A stretch of DNA of 64,000 bases from Iamia sp. SCSIO 61187 (GCF_019443745.1 NZ_CP050948.1:3662001-3726000), one strand, 5' to 3'; counted from the stretch's first letter, positions 48,067 through 57,259 are shown. Numbers and translations: made by a program. Notes: generated by a model not told the origin, from the letters alone.

Positions 48067-49230
48067 ATGCCCGAGGTCGCCGGCGATCCCCGATCCGCGT
48101 TCCACCTCCCCCCCGACGTCACCTACCTCAACTGCGCCTACATGGGCCCGCTGCCCCGCAGCGCCGTCGAGGCGGGCTGGTCGGCGCTGGACCGCAAGGC
48201 CCGCCCGTGGACGATCGCGGCGGACGACTTCTTCGTCCCGGCCGAGACCTACCGGAGCCTGGTGGCCGAGCTCCTCGGCGCCGACGCCGACGGGGTGGCC
48301 GTCACCCCGGCGGTGAGCTACGGCCTGTCGACCTTCGCCGCCAACCTCCCCCTGACCGCGGGCCAGGTCGTGCTCGTGCCCGCCGACGAGTTCCCGTCCG
48401 CCCTGCTGCCCTGGACCGAGGCCGCCGCCCGGGCCGGGGCCGAGGTGGTGCGGGTCCCGGCCGACGGCCCCGACCGCTGCGGCCCGCTCCTGGCCGAGGT
48501 GGAGCGGCGGGGCGAGCAGGTCGCCCTGGTCTCGGCGCCCGCCTGCCACTGGACCGACGGCACCCCATTCGACCTCGTCGCCCTCCGCGCCGCGACGCGC
48601 GCCGTCGGCGCCCTGCTGGCGGTCGACGTGGCCCAGTCGCTCGGCGTGGTGCCCTTCGACGCCGCCGCCGTCGCCCCCGACGTGGTCGCCGGGGCGACGT
48701 ACAAGTGGCTGCTCGGCCCGTACTCGCTCGGGTTCGCCTGGTTCGCCCCGGCGTGGCGGGAGGGCCGGCCCCTGGAGCACTCGTGGATCGGGCGGGCCGG
48801 CGCCGAGGACTTCGCCGCCCTGACCTCGCCCTCCGACGGGTACCGGCCCGGGGCGCGCCGCTACGACATGGGCGAGGGCTCCCAGCACAGCCTGATGGGC
48901 GTGGCCCTGGCCGGCCTCCAGCTGGTGCGGGACTGGGGCCCGGCCGCCACCGCGGCCCACGCCCGACCCCTGATCGACCGGGTCGCCGCCGGCGCCACCG
49001 AGCTGGGCCTCACCGCCCCGCCGCCCGAGCAGCGATCGCCCCACCTGGTCGGCCTGTCGCTGGCCGAGACCGGGATCGACGCCGCCGAGCTGGCCTCCCG
49101 CCTGGCCGACGACCGGGTCCACGTCAGCGTGCGGGGGACGTCGATCCGGGTGTCGGCCCACCGCTTCAACACCGACGAGGACGTCGACCGGCTGCTGGCC
49201 TCGCTCACCCGGGCCGTGGGGCGGGGCTGA
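48067..49230 (+). CDS. Class V aminotransferase (cysteine-desulfurase fold)
   Basis: 387 residues, ATG with CATGAT six bases upstream. N-terminal VTYLNCAYMGPLP is typical; the middle has LLAVDVAQSLGVVPFDAAAVAPDVVAGATYKWLLGPY, where Asp and Gln bind PLP and Lys is the Schiff-base residue. The C-terminal domain has VSVRGTSIRVSAHRFNTDEDVDRLL. There is no flexible active-site Cys loop of the desulfurases, so it is probably an aminotransferase or lyase related to kynureninase/isopenicillin-N epimerase. Its end overlaps the HIT gene (TGATG). Confidence 0.88.
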   Translation: MPEVAGDPRSAFHLPPDVTYLNCAYMGPLPRSAVEAGWSALDRKARPWTIAADDFFVPAETYRSLVAELLGADADGVAVTPAVSYGLSTFAANLPLTAGQVVLVPADEFPSALLPWTEAAARAGAEVVRVPADGPDRCGPLLAEVERRGEQVALVSAPACHWTDGTPFDLVALRAATRAVGALLAVDVAQSLGVVPFDAAAVAPDVVAGATYKWLLGPYSLGFAWFAPAWREGRPLEHSWIGRAGAEDFAALTSPSDGYRPGARRYDMGEGSQHSLMGVALAGLQLVRDWGPAATAAHARPLIDRVAAGATELGLTAPPPEQRSPHLVGLSLAETGIDAAELASRLADDRVHVSVRGTSIRVSAHRFNTDEDVDRLLASLTRAVGRG

Positions 49231-49649
49231 TGGCGAAGGCGTGCGTGTTCTGCGCCATCGTCGCCGGCGACGAGCCCGCCCACCTCGTGCTCGACGACGA
49301 CGCGGCCGTGGCGTTCCTCGACGTGCGCCCGCTGTTCCCCGGCCACGTCCTCCTCGTCCCCCGAGAGCACCACGAGACCCTGACCGACCTCCCTCCCGAC
49401 CAGGTCGAGCCGCTCTTCGCCCGGGCCCGGGCCCTGGCCGGCGCGGTGGAGGAGGCCATGGGGGCCAAGGGGACGTTCGTGGCCATGAACAACCGGGTGA
49501 GCCAGAGCGTCCCGCACCTGCACGTCCACGTGGTGCCCCGCACCAAGGGCGACGGCCTCCGGGGCTTCTTCTGGCCCCGCTCCCGCTACGACGGCGACGC
49601 CCAGATGGTCGAGGCGGCGGCGCGCATCAGCGCCGCCCTCGCGGTCTAG
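49230..49649 (+). CDS. HIT family nucleotide hydrolase
   Basis: 139 residues. CVFCAIVAGDEPAHLVLDDD at the N-terminus with zinc-type Cys pair, FPGHVLLVPREHHE and the histidine triad SVPHLHVHVVPR near residue 97. HIT proteins split AMP from lysine or other nucleoside conjugates. The gene is coupled to the aminotransferase gene, with a one-base overlap. The stop TAG at 49647-49649 shares CTAG with the stop of the opposite SET gene. Confidence 0.93.
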   Translation: MAKACVFCAIVAGDEPAHLVLDDDAAVAFLDVRPLFPGHVLLVPREHHETLTDLPPDQVEPLFARARALAGAVEEAMGAKGTFVAMNNRVSQSVPHLHVHVVPRTKGDGLRGFFWPRSRYDGDAQMVEAAARISAALAV

Positions 49650-50104
49650 GGCACGATCCCCCGGCAGGCCGAGGTCCCGCACCGGCACCGCATCGACGGC
49701 GCTCCGGGGCCGGAGATCAGGGCGTAGTCCGTGGTGAGCTCCTCCCCCGCCGGGACCGGGCGCCGGGTCACGAGCTCGCCGGTCGTCAGGTCGACGCGGA
49801 CGGTGGGATCGCACGAGTGGTTGAGGTGGTGGAGCGGCGTCGCCGGCGGGAGCACCAGGTGGGCGTCGGGTCCGACGGTGACGTTGTCGACGTAGGGCCG
49901 CGAGGGATCAGCCCCGCGGGCGGCGATCAGCGCGTCCCGATCGGCGGTCGAGACCACCGTCCCGCCCAGGCGGGCGATCACCGTCCCCGCCGGCAGGTCC
50001 CGACCCGCGACGGCGCCCGACCCCTCGATGGGCGACGGGCCGATCCGGATGGCGGCCGAGGCCCAGACCTCCGACGGCCAGCCCGCCGGCGAACGGTCAC
50101 CCAC
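49646..50104 (-). CDS. SET-domain protein with post-SET zinc motif
   Basis: 152 residues. The SET fold is visible: IEGSGAVAGRDLPAGTVIARLGG (SET-N), NHSCDPTVRVDL (NHS-C motif), GEELTTDYAL (SAM/Tyr motif) and the post-SET RCRCGTSACRGIVP with three Cys for zinc. Such short SET proteins in bacteria may methylate lysines of proteins; targets are unknown. The GTG at 50104 is a reasonable start because CAGGCT is six bases upstream. It is convergent with the HIT gene (shared CTAG stop). Confidence 0.85.
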   Translation of the reverse strand: MGDRSPAGWPSEVWASAAIRIGPSPIEGSGAVAGRDLPAGTVIARLGGTVVSTADRDALIAARGADPSRPYVDNVTVGPDAHLVLPPATPLHHLNHSCDPTVRVDLTTGELVTRRPVPAGEELTTDYALISGPGAPSMRCRCGTSACRGIVP

Positions 50105-50462
50105 GACCGCAGCCTGCCGCACCCGGCCGCGGCCCGCATCCGCGCCGCCCTGGGCGCGGCGGACCGGTGATCGGGCCCCCCACCTGAGGTCACCCCACCA
50201 CCGGTCCGGACGTGAGAGCCCGACGGGCCGGGCGACGTTCCGCCGCCGGGGCGGGTGGCCCCTCCCCGGCCGGCGTCGGTCGCCCCGCCGTCCGCCGCGA
50301 GACGGCGATGTGACGGCTCGGTGAACTCCCCCGCCGACGGCCCCACCATCCCCCCGGCGGGCGGGCGGGGGGTGTTGCATGGGCGGCGGTGACCGACCAT
50401 CCCCGTCGGCGGGGGCTCCCGTCCTCCGTCGACGCCACCGACGCCCACCGCCGGGAGGGCCC
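50105..50462. other. Intergenic region before phoH, with a diverged long repeat
   Basis: 358 bases without a supported gene between the divergent SET and PhoH genes. At 50161-50207 GGACCGGTG and CACCGGTCC form an inverted repeat; the whole block aligns with the terminator-like palindrome at 31328-31371 (both read ACCGGTG-TCGG-CCCC... CCACCGGTCCG) but its stem is broken. The rest is GC-rich with no clear promoter. Confidence 0.5.
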
Positions 50463-51779
50463 GTGCCCGATCTGACCTCTGCCTCGACGCGCCCGCGCAC
50501 CCACGTGCTGGACACCTCCGTGCTGCTCGCCGACCCCGCCTGCCTGGCGCGGTTCGCCGAGCACGAGGTGGTCCTGCCCGTGGTGGTGCTGAGCGAGCTC
50601 GAGGCCAAGCGCAACCACCCCGAGCTGGGGTGGGCCGCCCGGGAGGCGCTGCGCGCCCTCGAGCGGCTGCGCCTGGCCCACGGCTCGCTGATCGAGGCGC
50701 TCCCCGTGAACGACGCCGGCGGCACCCTGCGGGTCGAGCTGAACCACCAGGACACCCGGTCGCTGCCGCCGGCGCTCACCGCCGACAACAACGACCACCG
50801 CATCCTCGCCGTGGCCCGGAACCTGGCCGACGAGGGCCGCGACGTCGTCGTCGTCACCAAGGACCTGCCCCTCCGGCTCAAGGCGAGCATCGTGGGCCTC
50901 GACGCCGACGAGTACCGCAACGAGCAGGCCCGCGACACCGGCTGGACCGGGTTCGTCGAGCTCGACGCCGGCGCCGACGCCATCGACGAGCTCTTCGAGG
51001 AGAAGGTGGTCGACCTGGCCGCGGCCCGAGACCTCCCGTGCCACGCCGGGGTGGCCCTGACCAACGGGTCGCAGTCGGCGCTGGGCCGGGTCCACCCCGA
51101 CAAGCGGGTCCACCTCATCACCGGCGACCGCTCCGTGTTCGACGTCCGGGGCCGCAGCGCCGAGCAGCGGGTCGCCATCGACCTCCTGGCCGACCCCGAC
51201 GTGGGCATCGTCAGCCTCGGGGGTCGGGCCGGCACCGGCAAGAGCGTGCTGGCCCTGGCCGCGGGGCTCGAGGCGGTGCTCGAGCAGGGCACCCACACGC
51301 GGGTGATGGTCTTCCGGCCCCTGTACGCCGTCGGTGGCCAGGACCTCGGCTTCCTCCCCGGTGACCGCGACGAGAAGATGGGCCCGTGGGGGGCCGCCGT
51401 GGTCGACGCCCTCCACGCCCTCGCCGGCCGTGAGGTCGTCGAGGAGGTGCTGGCCCGCGACCTGCTCGAGGTCCTCCCCCTCACCCACATCCGGGGCCGG
51501 AGCCTCACCGACGCCTTCGTCGTGATCGACGAGGCCCAGAACCTCGAGCGGGGTGTCCTCCTGACCGCCCTGTCCCGTCTGGGCGAGGGCAGCCGGGTCG
51601 TGCTGACCCACGACGTGGGCCAGCGCGACAACCTCCGGGTGGGCCGCCACGACGGCATCACGTCGGTGATCGAGCGGCTCACCGGCCACCCCCTCTTCGC
51701 CCACGTGACCCTGGCCCGGGCCGAGCGCAGCGCGGTCGCCGCCCTGGTCACGAGCGTGCTGGAGGGCAGCGGCGACTGA
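50463..51779 (+). CDS. phoH2: PhoH-like ATPase with N-terminal PIN domain
   Basis: 438 residues, GTG start with GGGAGG upstream. Residues 12-150 are a PIN ribonuclease domain ([56 protein letters not shown]) with the acidic residues in place. Residues 210-438 are the PhoH ATPase: [13 protein letters not shown] (Walker A), [13 protein letters not shown] (Walker B). PhoH2 proteins unwind and cleave RNA. It is a single gene, followed by the WhiB gene. Confidence 0.94.
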   Translation: MPDLTSASTRPRTHVLDTSVLLADPACLARFAEHEVVLPVVVLSELEAKRNHPELGWAAREALRALERLRLAHGSLIEALPVNDAGGTLRVELNHQDTRSLPPALTADNNDHRILAVARNLADEGRDVVVVTKDLPLRLKASIVGLDADEYRNEQARDTGWTGFVELDAGADAIDELFEEKVVDLAAARDLPCHAGVALTNGSQSALGRVHPDKRVHLITGDRSVFDVRGRSAEQRVAIDLLADPDVGIVSLGGRAGTGKSVLALAAGLEAVLEQGTHTRVMVFRPLYAVGGQDLGFLPGDRDEKMGPWGAAVVDALHALAGREVVEEVLARDLLEVLPLTHIRGRSLTDAFVVIDEAQNLERGVLLTALSRLGEGSRVVLTHDVGQRDNLRVGRHDGITSVIERLTGHPLFAHVTLARAERSAVAALVTSVLEGSGD

Positions 51780-51925
51780 CGTCGGGCCGGCGGTCCCCGC
51801 GGCGGGCCCGCCGGCCATCTCTCCTGGCGATCAGAGGTATTCCCACAATCTCTTGCAGAGTGCAGGACAGGGCGAGGGGCCATCCGTACCCTGGGTGTTC
51901 GACGCCCACCAGGGAGCCCACAGCC

Positions 51926-52252
51926 GTGATCGTGACCACGCACGACCGCTCGGACACCGCACTCGACATCCCGGAGACGGCCGATCGCCCGCGGTGGATG
52001 GCCGAGGCCATCTGCTCCGGCCACACCGAGCTGTTCTTCGCCCCCCACGCCGAGCGCCCCCCCGCCCGCCTGCGGCGCGAGGCCGCCGCCCGGCAGGTCT
52101 GCATGCGCTGCCCGGTGCGGATCGACTGCCGGGACCACGCCCGCGCCCACCTCGAGTACGGGCTCTGGGGCGGCGAGAGCGAGGCCGAGCGGGCCGCCGC
52201 CGGCTACGCCGTCCCCGCCCCCATCGGCGGCCGGGTCGCCGAGGCGGTCTGA
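51926..52252 (+). CDS. WhiB-family iron-sulfur transcription regulator
   Basis: 108 residues from a GTG with AGGGAG upstream (an ATG at 51860 is in frame but gives an unlikely N-terminal extension). It has the Wbl pattern: Cys in MAEAICSGHTELFF, CMRCPVRIDC (C-X2-C-X5-C), then YGLWGGESEAER. The four Cys hold a [4Fe-4S] cluster that senses oxygen or NO; the GLWGG turn contacts the sigma factor. The family is restricted to actinobacteria and their phages. A 146-base leader precedes it with AT-richer sequence at 51830-51860 and TACCCT at 51888. Confidence 0.94.
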   Translation: MIVTTHDRSDTALDIPETADRPRWMAEAICSGHTELFFAPHAERPPARLRREAAARQVCMRCPVRIDCRDHARAHLEYGLWGGESEAERAAAGYAVPAPIGGRVAEAV

Positions 52253-52342
52253 CCCACCGCCACCTGCGGTCGCGCGCATCGCGGTGAGGTGACCGGGACC
52301 ATCCCCCACCTGGTGACGGATGGCTCGTAGCCTTTCGACTCG

Positions 52343-52972
52343 ATGACACGGCGACCTGTCGTCTACGGACTCGACATCGAGACCGACACGACTGCGGACG
52401 GGCTCGACCCCCGAGTCGCCCGTGTGGTGACCGTCGCCCTCTCCCTCCCGGGTCACGACGAGATCTTCAGCGGGCGGGAGTCGACGATCCTGTTCGACCT
52501 CGACGAACGGCTGCGGGCGCTGGCCCCCGGCGTGCTGGCCACCTGGAACGGGGCCGCCTTCGACCTGCCGTTCCTCGCCCACCGGGCCGGCGTCCACCAG
52601 CTCGACCTCGGCCTGCGGCTGCTGCGGGACCCGACGATCCGGATCCGCGACCCGCTCCCCGGCCTGGCCGGCGGGTTCCGGGGGGCCTGGCACCGCCACG
52701 CCCACCTCGACGCCTACCGGATGTACCGGGGCGACGTCGGGCCGGTGCTGCGGGTGTCGTGCTCGCTCAAGTCGATCGCCCGCCTCGTCGGCCTGGCCCC
52801 GGTCGAGGTCGACCGGACGCGGATCCACGACCTCTCCCGCGAGGCGCTCCACGCCTACGCCTCCTCCGACGCCCGGCTCGCCCGCGTGCTGACCGAGCGC
52901 CGCATGCCCGGTGCCGCCCGCTTCATCGACCGGCTCGACCCTCCCGAGAGCGGCACGACGGCCATCGCCTGA
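52343..52972 (+). CDS. 3'-5' exonuclease (DEDDy, DnaQ-like fold)
   Basis: 209 residues. VVYGLDIETDTT (Asp-Glu pair, motif I) near residue 8, ATWNGAAFDLPFLAHRAG (motif II Asp) near residue 68, and HAYASSDARLARVL (motif III, Tyr-X3-Asp) near residue 173. It matches the polymerase-B-associated 3'-5' exonuclease type (DEDDy). SLKSIARLVGL is also typical. Probably acts in RNA or DNA end processing. TAGCCT is nine bases before the ATG, so the transcript would have only a couple of leader bases. Confidence 0.85.
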   Translation: MTRRPVVYGLDIETDTTADGLDPRVARVVTVALSLPGHDEIFSGRESTILFDLDERLRALAPGVLATWNGAAFDLPFLAHRAGVHQLDLGLRLLRDPTIRIRDPLPGLAGGFRGAWHRHAHLDAYRMYRGDVGPVLRVSCSLKSIARLVGLAPVEVDRTRIHDLSREALHAYASSDARLARVLTERRMPGAARFIDRLDPPESGTTAIA

Positions 52973-53131
52973 CGCGGCCCCCGAGGTCTCGCTGTCACAG
53001 GGGGTGGGCATGATGGGCTCGAGGGTCGCGGCCGCCCTCCCCGCCCACCCCCCGAGGCCCACGACCGTCTCGGGGGTCTCGAGGGTCGGGACCACCGACC
53101 GCCGGATGCCCATCTTCGTCCGGAGGTCGCC

Positions 53132-54001
53132 GTGCCCCAGCCCACCTGCTCCACCCCCCGTCCCCTCCCCCCTGCCCTCGTCGACGAGCTGGCCCGCCAG
53201 ATCGCCGGCGCCCACGTCGACGCCGCCCACGCCAGCCTCGTGCGCCTCCGGCCCGGGGCCGACGGCGTCGAGGTCGGGCTGTGCGCCCTGCCCGACGGCG
53301 TGCACCCGGCCGACGCCCTCGTCGGCCAGGTCGTCCCCGCGCCCTGGACGGCGTCGGGCGTGGTGGCCCCGGCCCGGGCCCGATCGCTCGACGGGCCCGA
53401 CGAGGGCGGCACCCGCACCGTCGTGGCCATGCTCGTCACCCGCGACGGCCACCTCACCAGCCACGCCGTCGACCTCGACGGCGCCGACCTCGCCGGGCTC
53501 GCCGCCGGCGGCGAGGCGCCGGTCGGCCGCCTCCCGGACCTGCTGCGGCGCACGCTGGGCCTCCCCACCACGCCCCCGCGGGTCCCCGCCGCCGAGTGGT
53601 GGCGGGTCTGCTGGCTCGACGCCGTGGTCACCGCCGCCGCCGGCGCCGGTGGGACGGTCGACGCCGACCACCCGCTGACCAGCACCCTCCCGTCTCCCCT
53701 GGTACGGGCTCTGGTCGACGATCCGACCCTCTGCGCCGTCGAGGGCTGGGGCCGGATCCGGGCCCTCGCCGCCGCCCCCGAGCCCCCCAGCGACCCGGCG
53801 GCGGCCGCCGTCCGGCGGTCGGTGGCCCCGTTCGTCGACCCCCCGGCGGCGGCGTGGATGGACGACGGGTGCTTCGCCCGCTGGCTGCTGGCCGCCCTCC
53901 CCTCGGTCGACGAGCTGCTCGCCCTGGCCGACGACCTGGTGCCGGCCGACGTGGCTGCCCAGCTGCGCGCCGTGGCCCGCCCGGCGGAGGCCGAGCCGTG
54001 A
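53132..54001 (+). CDS. Hypothetical protein, 289 residues
   Basis: I do not recognise a family. GTG start with GGAGG upstream. The protein is Ala/Asp/Leu-rich without membrane segments. Recognisable local features: an N-terminal helical region (ALVDELARQIAGAHVDAAHAS), a beta-rich middle (RTVVAMLVTRDGHLTSHAVDLDG) and a conserved-looking EWWRVCWLDAVVTAA segment near residue 157. It lies 70 bases before a receptor-type Ser/Thr kinase on the same strand and could be functionally linked to it. Confidence 0.6.
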   Translation: MPQPTCSTPRPLPPALVDELARQIAGAHVDAAHASLVRLRPGADGVEVGLCALPDGVHPADALVGQVVPAPWTASGVVAPARARSLDGPDEGGTRTVVAMLVTRDGHLTSHAVDLDGADLAGLAAGGEAPVGRLPDLLRRTLGLPTTPPRVPAAEWWRVCWLDAVVTAAAGAGGTVDADHPLTSTLPSPLVRALVDDPTLCAVEGWGRIRALAAAPEPPSDPAAAAVRRSVAPFVDPPAAAWMDDGCFARWLLAALPSVDELLALADDLVPADVAAQLRAVARPAEAEP

Positions 54002-54070
54002 ACGAAGGGCGGGGGTCCTCCTGGTGGCGCGCCGGATGGCGTCTCGTCGTGTCGGTAGTCTCCGACCTCC

Positions 54071-55666
54071 ATGCCTGGTGCGGACACCGTGGAGATCCCC
54101 GGCTACGACGACCTCGTCGAGATCGGTCGTGGCGGGTTCGCCGTGGTCTACCGGGCCCGCCAGGTCCGCCTGCAGCGGCTGGTGGCGGTGAAGGTCCTCA
54201 CCGGCACCGACACCAGCGACGCCGCCCTCGAGCGCTTCGAGCGGGAGTGCGGGGCCGTCGGCGCCCTGTCGGGGCACCCCAACGTGGTGGCGGTGCACGA
54301 CGCCGGCACGACCGCCGACGGGCGGCCCTACCTGGCCATGGAGCTGGTGGCCGGGGGCACCCTGGCCCACCGCCTGGCCGAGGGCCCCCTGCCGGTCGAC
54401 GAGGTGCTCGCCGTCGGCGCCCGCCTGGCCGACGCGCTGGCCGCGGCCCACGCCGCCGGCGTGCTCCACCGGGACGTGAAGCCCGAGAACGTCCTCCTGA
54501 GCGACGACGGCACACCCAAGCTGGCCGACTTCGGCATCGCCATGGTCGCCGACACCAACAACACCGCCACCGGCGTCGTGCTGGGCACCGTCCTGCACGC
54601 TGCTCCCGAGGTCCTCACCGGGGCCCGGGCCACGCCGGCCTCCGACGTGTACTCCCTGGCCTCCACCATGGACGCCCTCCTCCGCGGCCGGGCCGCCTTC
54701 GCCGGCGCCGCGGGCGAGGGGCCCATCCCGGTCATGTACCGCGCCGTGCACGAGCGGGCTCCCGACCTGCGCCAGCACGGCATCCCCGACGAGGTCGCCC
54801 GCCTCGTCGAGGCGGGGATGGCCAAGGACCCCGCCGCCCGGGTGCCCGACGCCCGCACCTTCGGCCAGCGCATCCAGGCGGTGCGCGACCACCGGGCCGG
54901 CGGTCAGGCCCCGACCCCGATGCCGCACGTGGTGGTCCCGGCGCCGGCGGTGGCGGGCGCGACGGTCGCGGCCGCCCCGCCCGCGGCCGTCACCCGGACC
55001 GACGCAGGGCCCGACCGGGGTCGGGCCGGTCTGGTGGTGGGGCTGGTCGCCGCCCTCCTCGTCCTGGCCGCGGTGGTGGCGGGCATCGTCGTCGTGCTCA
55101 CCGACGGCGACGACGACCAGGCCACCCCGACCACCACCACACCGGTCGCCAGCTCGACCGAGGCGTCCTCCACGGCGTCGTCGTCCAGCTCGTCCACCAC
55201 CACGACCACGACCACCGCGCCGACCACGACCACCACCTCCACGACGACCTCCACCACCGCGCCGACGACGACCACCGCGCCGGTGGCGAGCGACGAGGCC
55301 GAGGCGGCGGCGCTGATCGGCGCTCGCTACCCGAGCTGGACCGTCGTCGACTCCACCGGGTTCCGGGCCAGCGGGGCCGGCGCCGTCGTCGGCGAGGACG
55401 GCGCCGGCAGGCGCATCGTGTTCCTCTTCGGGGGTGGCCGGCTGATCGGCACCGACACCAGCGAGCCGAGCCTCGGCCTGGTGGTGGTCGGCGTCGGGGG
55501 GAACGACGTCCGCATCGGCTACGACACCTGGCCCGCCGGCTCGGGTCCGCCCGATCCGCCCACGGGGTACGCCGAGGTCCTGCTCCGCTGGCCCGGCACC
55601 GACCAGTTCCTGCTCCAGGAGGGCGTGTTCCCGCCCACCGACCCCGCGACGGCCGACCACCGGTAG
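54071..55666 (+). CDS. Transmembrane serine/threonine protein kinase with S/T-rich stalk
   Basis: 531 residues. The kinase domain (about residues 10-275) has IGRGGFAVVYRAR (glycine loop), VAVKVL (Lys), HRDVKPENVLL (catalytic Asp), DFGIAMV (DFG) and APEVL. A proline/alanine linker leads to a transmembrane segment at about 318-342 (AGLVVGLVAALLVLAAVVAGIVVVL). A 45-residue Thr/Ser-only stretch then precedes an external domain of about 115 residues (GARYPSWTVVDSTGFRASGAG; VVVGVGGNDVRIGYDTW). Domain order matches PknB-type receptors but the external domain is not PASTA. Confidence 0.93.
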   Translation: MPGADTVEIPGYDDLVEIGRGGFAVVYRARQVRLQRLVAVKVLTGTDTSDAALERFERECGAVGALSGHPNVVAVHDAGTTADGRPYLAMELVAGGTLAHRLAEGPLPVDEVLAVGARLADALAAAHAAGVLHRDVKPENVLLSDDGTPKLADFGIAMVADTNNTATGVVLGTVLHAAPEVLTGARATPASDVYSLASTMDALLRGRAAFAGAAGEGPIPVMYRAVHERAPDLRQHGIPDEVARLVEAGMAKDPAARVPDARTFGQRIQAVRDHRAGGQAPTPMPHVVVPAPAVAGATVAAAPPAAVTRTDAGPDRGRAGLVVGLVAALLVLAAVVAGIVVVLTDGDDDQATPTTTTPVASSTEASSTASSSSSSTTTTTTTAPTTTTTSTTTSTTAPTTTTAPVASDEAEAAALIGARYPSWTVVDSTGFRASGAGAVVGEDGAGRRIVFLFGGGRLIGTDTSEPSLGLVVVGVGGNDVRIGYDTWPAGSGPPDPPTGYAEVLLRWPGTDQFLLQEGVFPPTDPATADHR

Positions 55667-55712
55667 CCCCGTCGGGCGCCGCCGCATCCCCGATCGGCGA
55701 GGGGGCCGTCGG

Positions 55713-55718
55713 TAGCCT
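55713..55718 (+). promoter_or_regulatory. -10 element of leaderless gene at 55726
   Basis: TAGCCT followed by exactly seven bases and the ATG. No ribosome binding site is visible in the short gap. Confidence 0.55.
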
Positions 55719-55725
55719 CGGACCC

Positions 55726-56565
55726 ATGACCGCGCCGCTGCTCGACCGGCCGATGCCAGCGCCGGCCACCACGTCGATCCCGGGAGCGAGCGAGGCCGAG
55801 ATGTTGGCCGAGGGACCGAACCGCCAGCTCGAGCTGGCCCTGACCGACCTGGCCGAGGTGCTGGCCGTCTACCCGTTCCGGTCCTCGATGCCGGTGTGCG
55901 ACCACTGCGTCGACCCCTACGAGCTGCGGATGCTCGGGCGCCAGCCCGGCCGGATCCCGTCGTCGGTGCTGGACCGTTACGTGACCAAGGCGCTCATCAC
56001 CTGGGGCGAGGACGTCGACTTCAAGCGCCTCCTGCCCGAGATCCTGACCCGCGCCTGCCGCGGCGACCTCGGCGCCCCCGAGACCCTCGTCGGGGCCCGG
56101 ATGCGCCGGGCCGGCTGGCTGGACTGGCCGGCGGCCGAGGCGCCCGCCGTGCGCCGCACGCTCCGGGCGGCGTGGCTGAGGACCCTCTCCACCGCGCCCG
56201 GCCCGGGGCGCCCACCGGCGATGGCCCGCCTGGGGCTCATCGTCACCGCCGAGGACGACCTCAGCCCCTACCTCGACCTGTGGGAGGACCGGCTCGAGGC
56301 ACCGGGGAACCCGGCGGCCCGGCTCCACGCCGTGCTCCACCTGGCCGACCTCCTCGCCCCCCTGGCCAACGGGGGCCGGCGCCGCCTGGCCCGGAGCTTC
56401 CCCCTCGCCCGGCGGGGCGTGGTGGGCCAGCTCGACCAGTGGCTGCGCCTCCCGGTCGTGATCCGCCGCCTGGCCCACGCCGCCGACGCCCTCGAGCACA
56501 CCCCCCAGGGCACGCTCGTCACCCAGGCCCGCTCCGGCCTGTCCCGCCTCCGGACCGAGCGCTAG
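55726..56565 (+). CDS. Hypothetical protein with CDHC motif, 279 residues
   Basis: I do not recognise a family. It is soluble, Leu/Ala/Arg-rich and helical. A CDHC motif near residue 60 (SSMPVCDHCVDPYELRML) could bind zinc, and the C-terminal half looks like a helical repeat (DLWEDRLEAPGNPAARLHAVLHLADLLAPLA). The leaderless TAGCCT element fixes the ATG start. It follows the receptor kinase on the same strand and is convergent with another unknown gene. Confidence 0.65.
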   Translation: MTAPLLDRPMPAPATTSIPGASEAEMLAEGPNRQLELALTDLAEVLAVYPFRSSMPVCDHCVDPYELRMLGRQPGRIPSSVLDRYVTKALITWGEDVDFKRLLPEILTRACRGDLGAPETLVGARMRRAGWLDWPAAEAPAVRRTLRAAWLRTLSTAPGPGRPPAMARLGLIVTAEDDLSPYLDLWEDRLEAPGNPAARLHAVLHLADLLAPLANGGRRRLARSFPLARRGVVGQLDQWLRLPVVIRRLAHAADALEHTPQGTLVTQARSGLSRLRTER

Positions 56566-56614
56566 CCGGGGTCGGACGACAGGTCGCAGCGCCGACACCG
56601 GGGCCGGCAGGGGC

Positions 56615-57025
56615 CTACGGGATCTCGTGGTCGCCGGGCCAGAACTCCCGGAGGTGGGCGGCGAACTCGGCGCGAGAACCCCCCTCGCCCGCCAGGGCGT
56701 CGAGGAGGGCACCGACCAGCAGCCAGTAGAACGGCGCCGCCGGGGCGGGGACGATCGAGCCCCCGGCCTCGTCGGTGACGTCCTTGGCCACCCGGTAGAA
56801 CGCGTAGACGAGGTACTCGGCCAGCTCCGGTTCGACGTCGGTGGCCCAGGTGACCTCGCCGTCGTGGGCGGCCAGGCCCTCCCACTCGTCGAGGTAGGTG
56901 TCGAAGGCGGAGGCGGCGTCGGAGGGGACGTCGGCGCCGGGGCCGGCGGAGTGCAGCAGCCGCCGCCCGAACTCGACCCACGCCCCCATGCTCGCGGCGG
57001 TGACGGGACCGACGACGACCTCCAC
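56615..57025 (-). CDS. Hypothetical protein, 136 residues
   Basis: No family is recognised. The protein is acidic and helical ([63 protein letters not shown]), ending in FWPGDHEIP. The GTG at 57025 is preferred to one at 57031 because TAGGGT (minus, 57038-57033) lies exactly seven bases before it. It sits after bsaP in the same direction and 30 bases away, but has its own promoter. Confidence 0.65.
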   Translation of the reverse strand: MEVVVGPVTAASMGAWVEFGRRLLHSAGPGADVPSDAASAFDTYLDEWEGLAAHDGEVTWATDVEPELAEYLVYAFYRVAKDVTDEAGGSIVPAPAAPFYWLLVGALLDALAGEGGSRAEFAAHLREFWPGDHEIP

Positions 57026-57032
57026 GGGCACG

Positions 57033-57038
57033 ACCCTA
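57033..57038 (-). promoter_or_regulatory. -10 element of leaderless gene at 57025
   Basis: TAGGGT on the minus strand, seven bases before GTG at 57025. Confidence 0.5.
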
Positions 57039-57055
57039 CCCAGGGCGCCGGAGCG

Positions 57056-57259
57056 TCAGGCCCCGGTGCCGCCCACGGCGACCTGGCCGTGGACCTTGCA
57101 GCGGGCCCGGTGGCCGGCGGGGCTGACGACGACGGCGAGCCGCAGCCCGCAGGTGGGGCAGAAGCGGGGCGGGTCGTACTCCCACCGGCAGCCGGCGCAC
57201 ACCGTCGACGGGCGCCCGCACCCGTCGCAGTGGGCGGCCCCGGCTCCGGCGGCGGGCAC
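57056..57259 (-). CDS. bsaP: BsaP, biotin synthase auxiliary zinc-ribbon-like protein
   Basis: 67 residues from a GTG two bases after the bioB stop. It has Cys clusters HCDGCGRPSTVCAGCRWEYDPPRFCPTCG, then RARCKVHG. This is the pattern of BsaP, the small iron-sulfur protein encoded after bioB in actinobacteria, which supports biotin synthase by supplying or repairing its auxiliary cluster. Its position directly after bioB agrees with this. Confidence 0.88.
   Translation of the reverse strand: MPAAGAGAAHCDGCGRPSTVCAGCRWEYDPPRFCPTCGLRLAVVVSPAGHRARCKVHGQVAVGGTGA

Noticed and set aside
51860-51925. Upstream ATG as start of the WhiB gene
   Set aside because: It adds a Pro-rich extension not seen in Wbl proteins; the GTG at 51926 has a good ribosome site.
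55125-55290. ACC-rich low-complexity stretch
   Set aside because: It is the coding sequence for the Ser/Thr stalk of the kinase, not a separate DNA repeat.
49646-55687. A 6-kb minus-strand open frame covering phoH, whiB and kinase genes
   Set aside because: Codon usage and composition are those of an antisense shadow in very GC-rich DNA; only its last 459 bases (SET protein) show a family.
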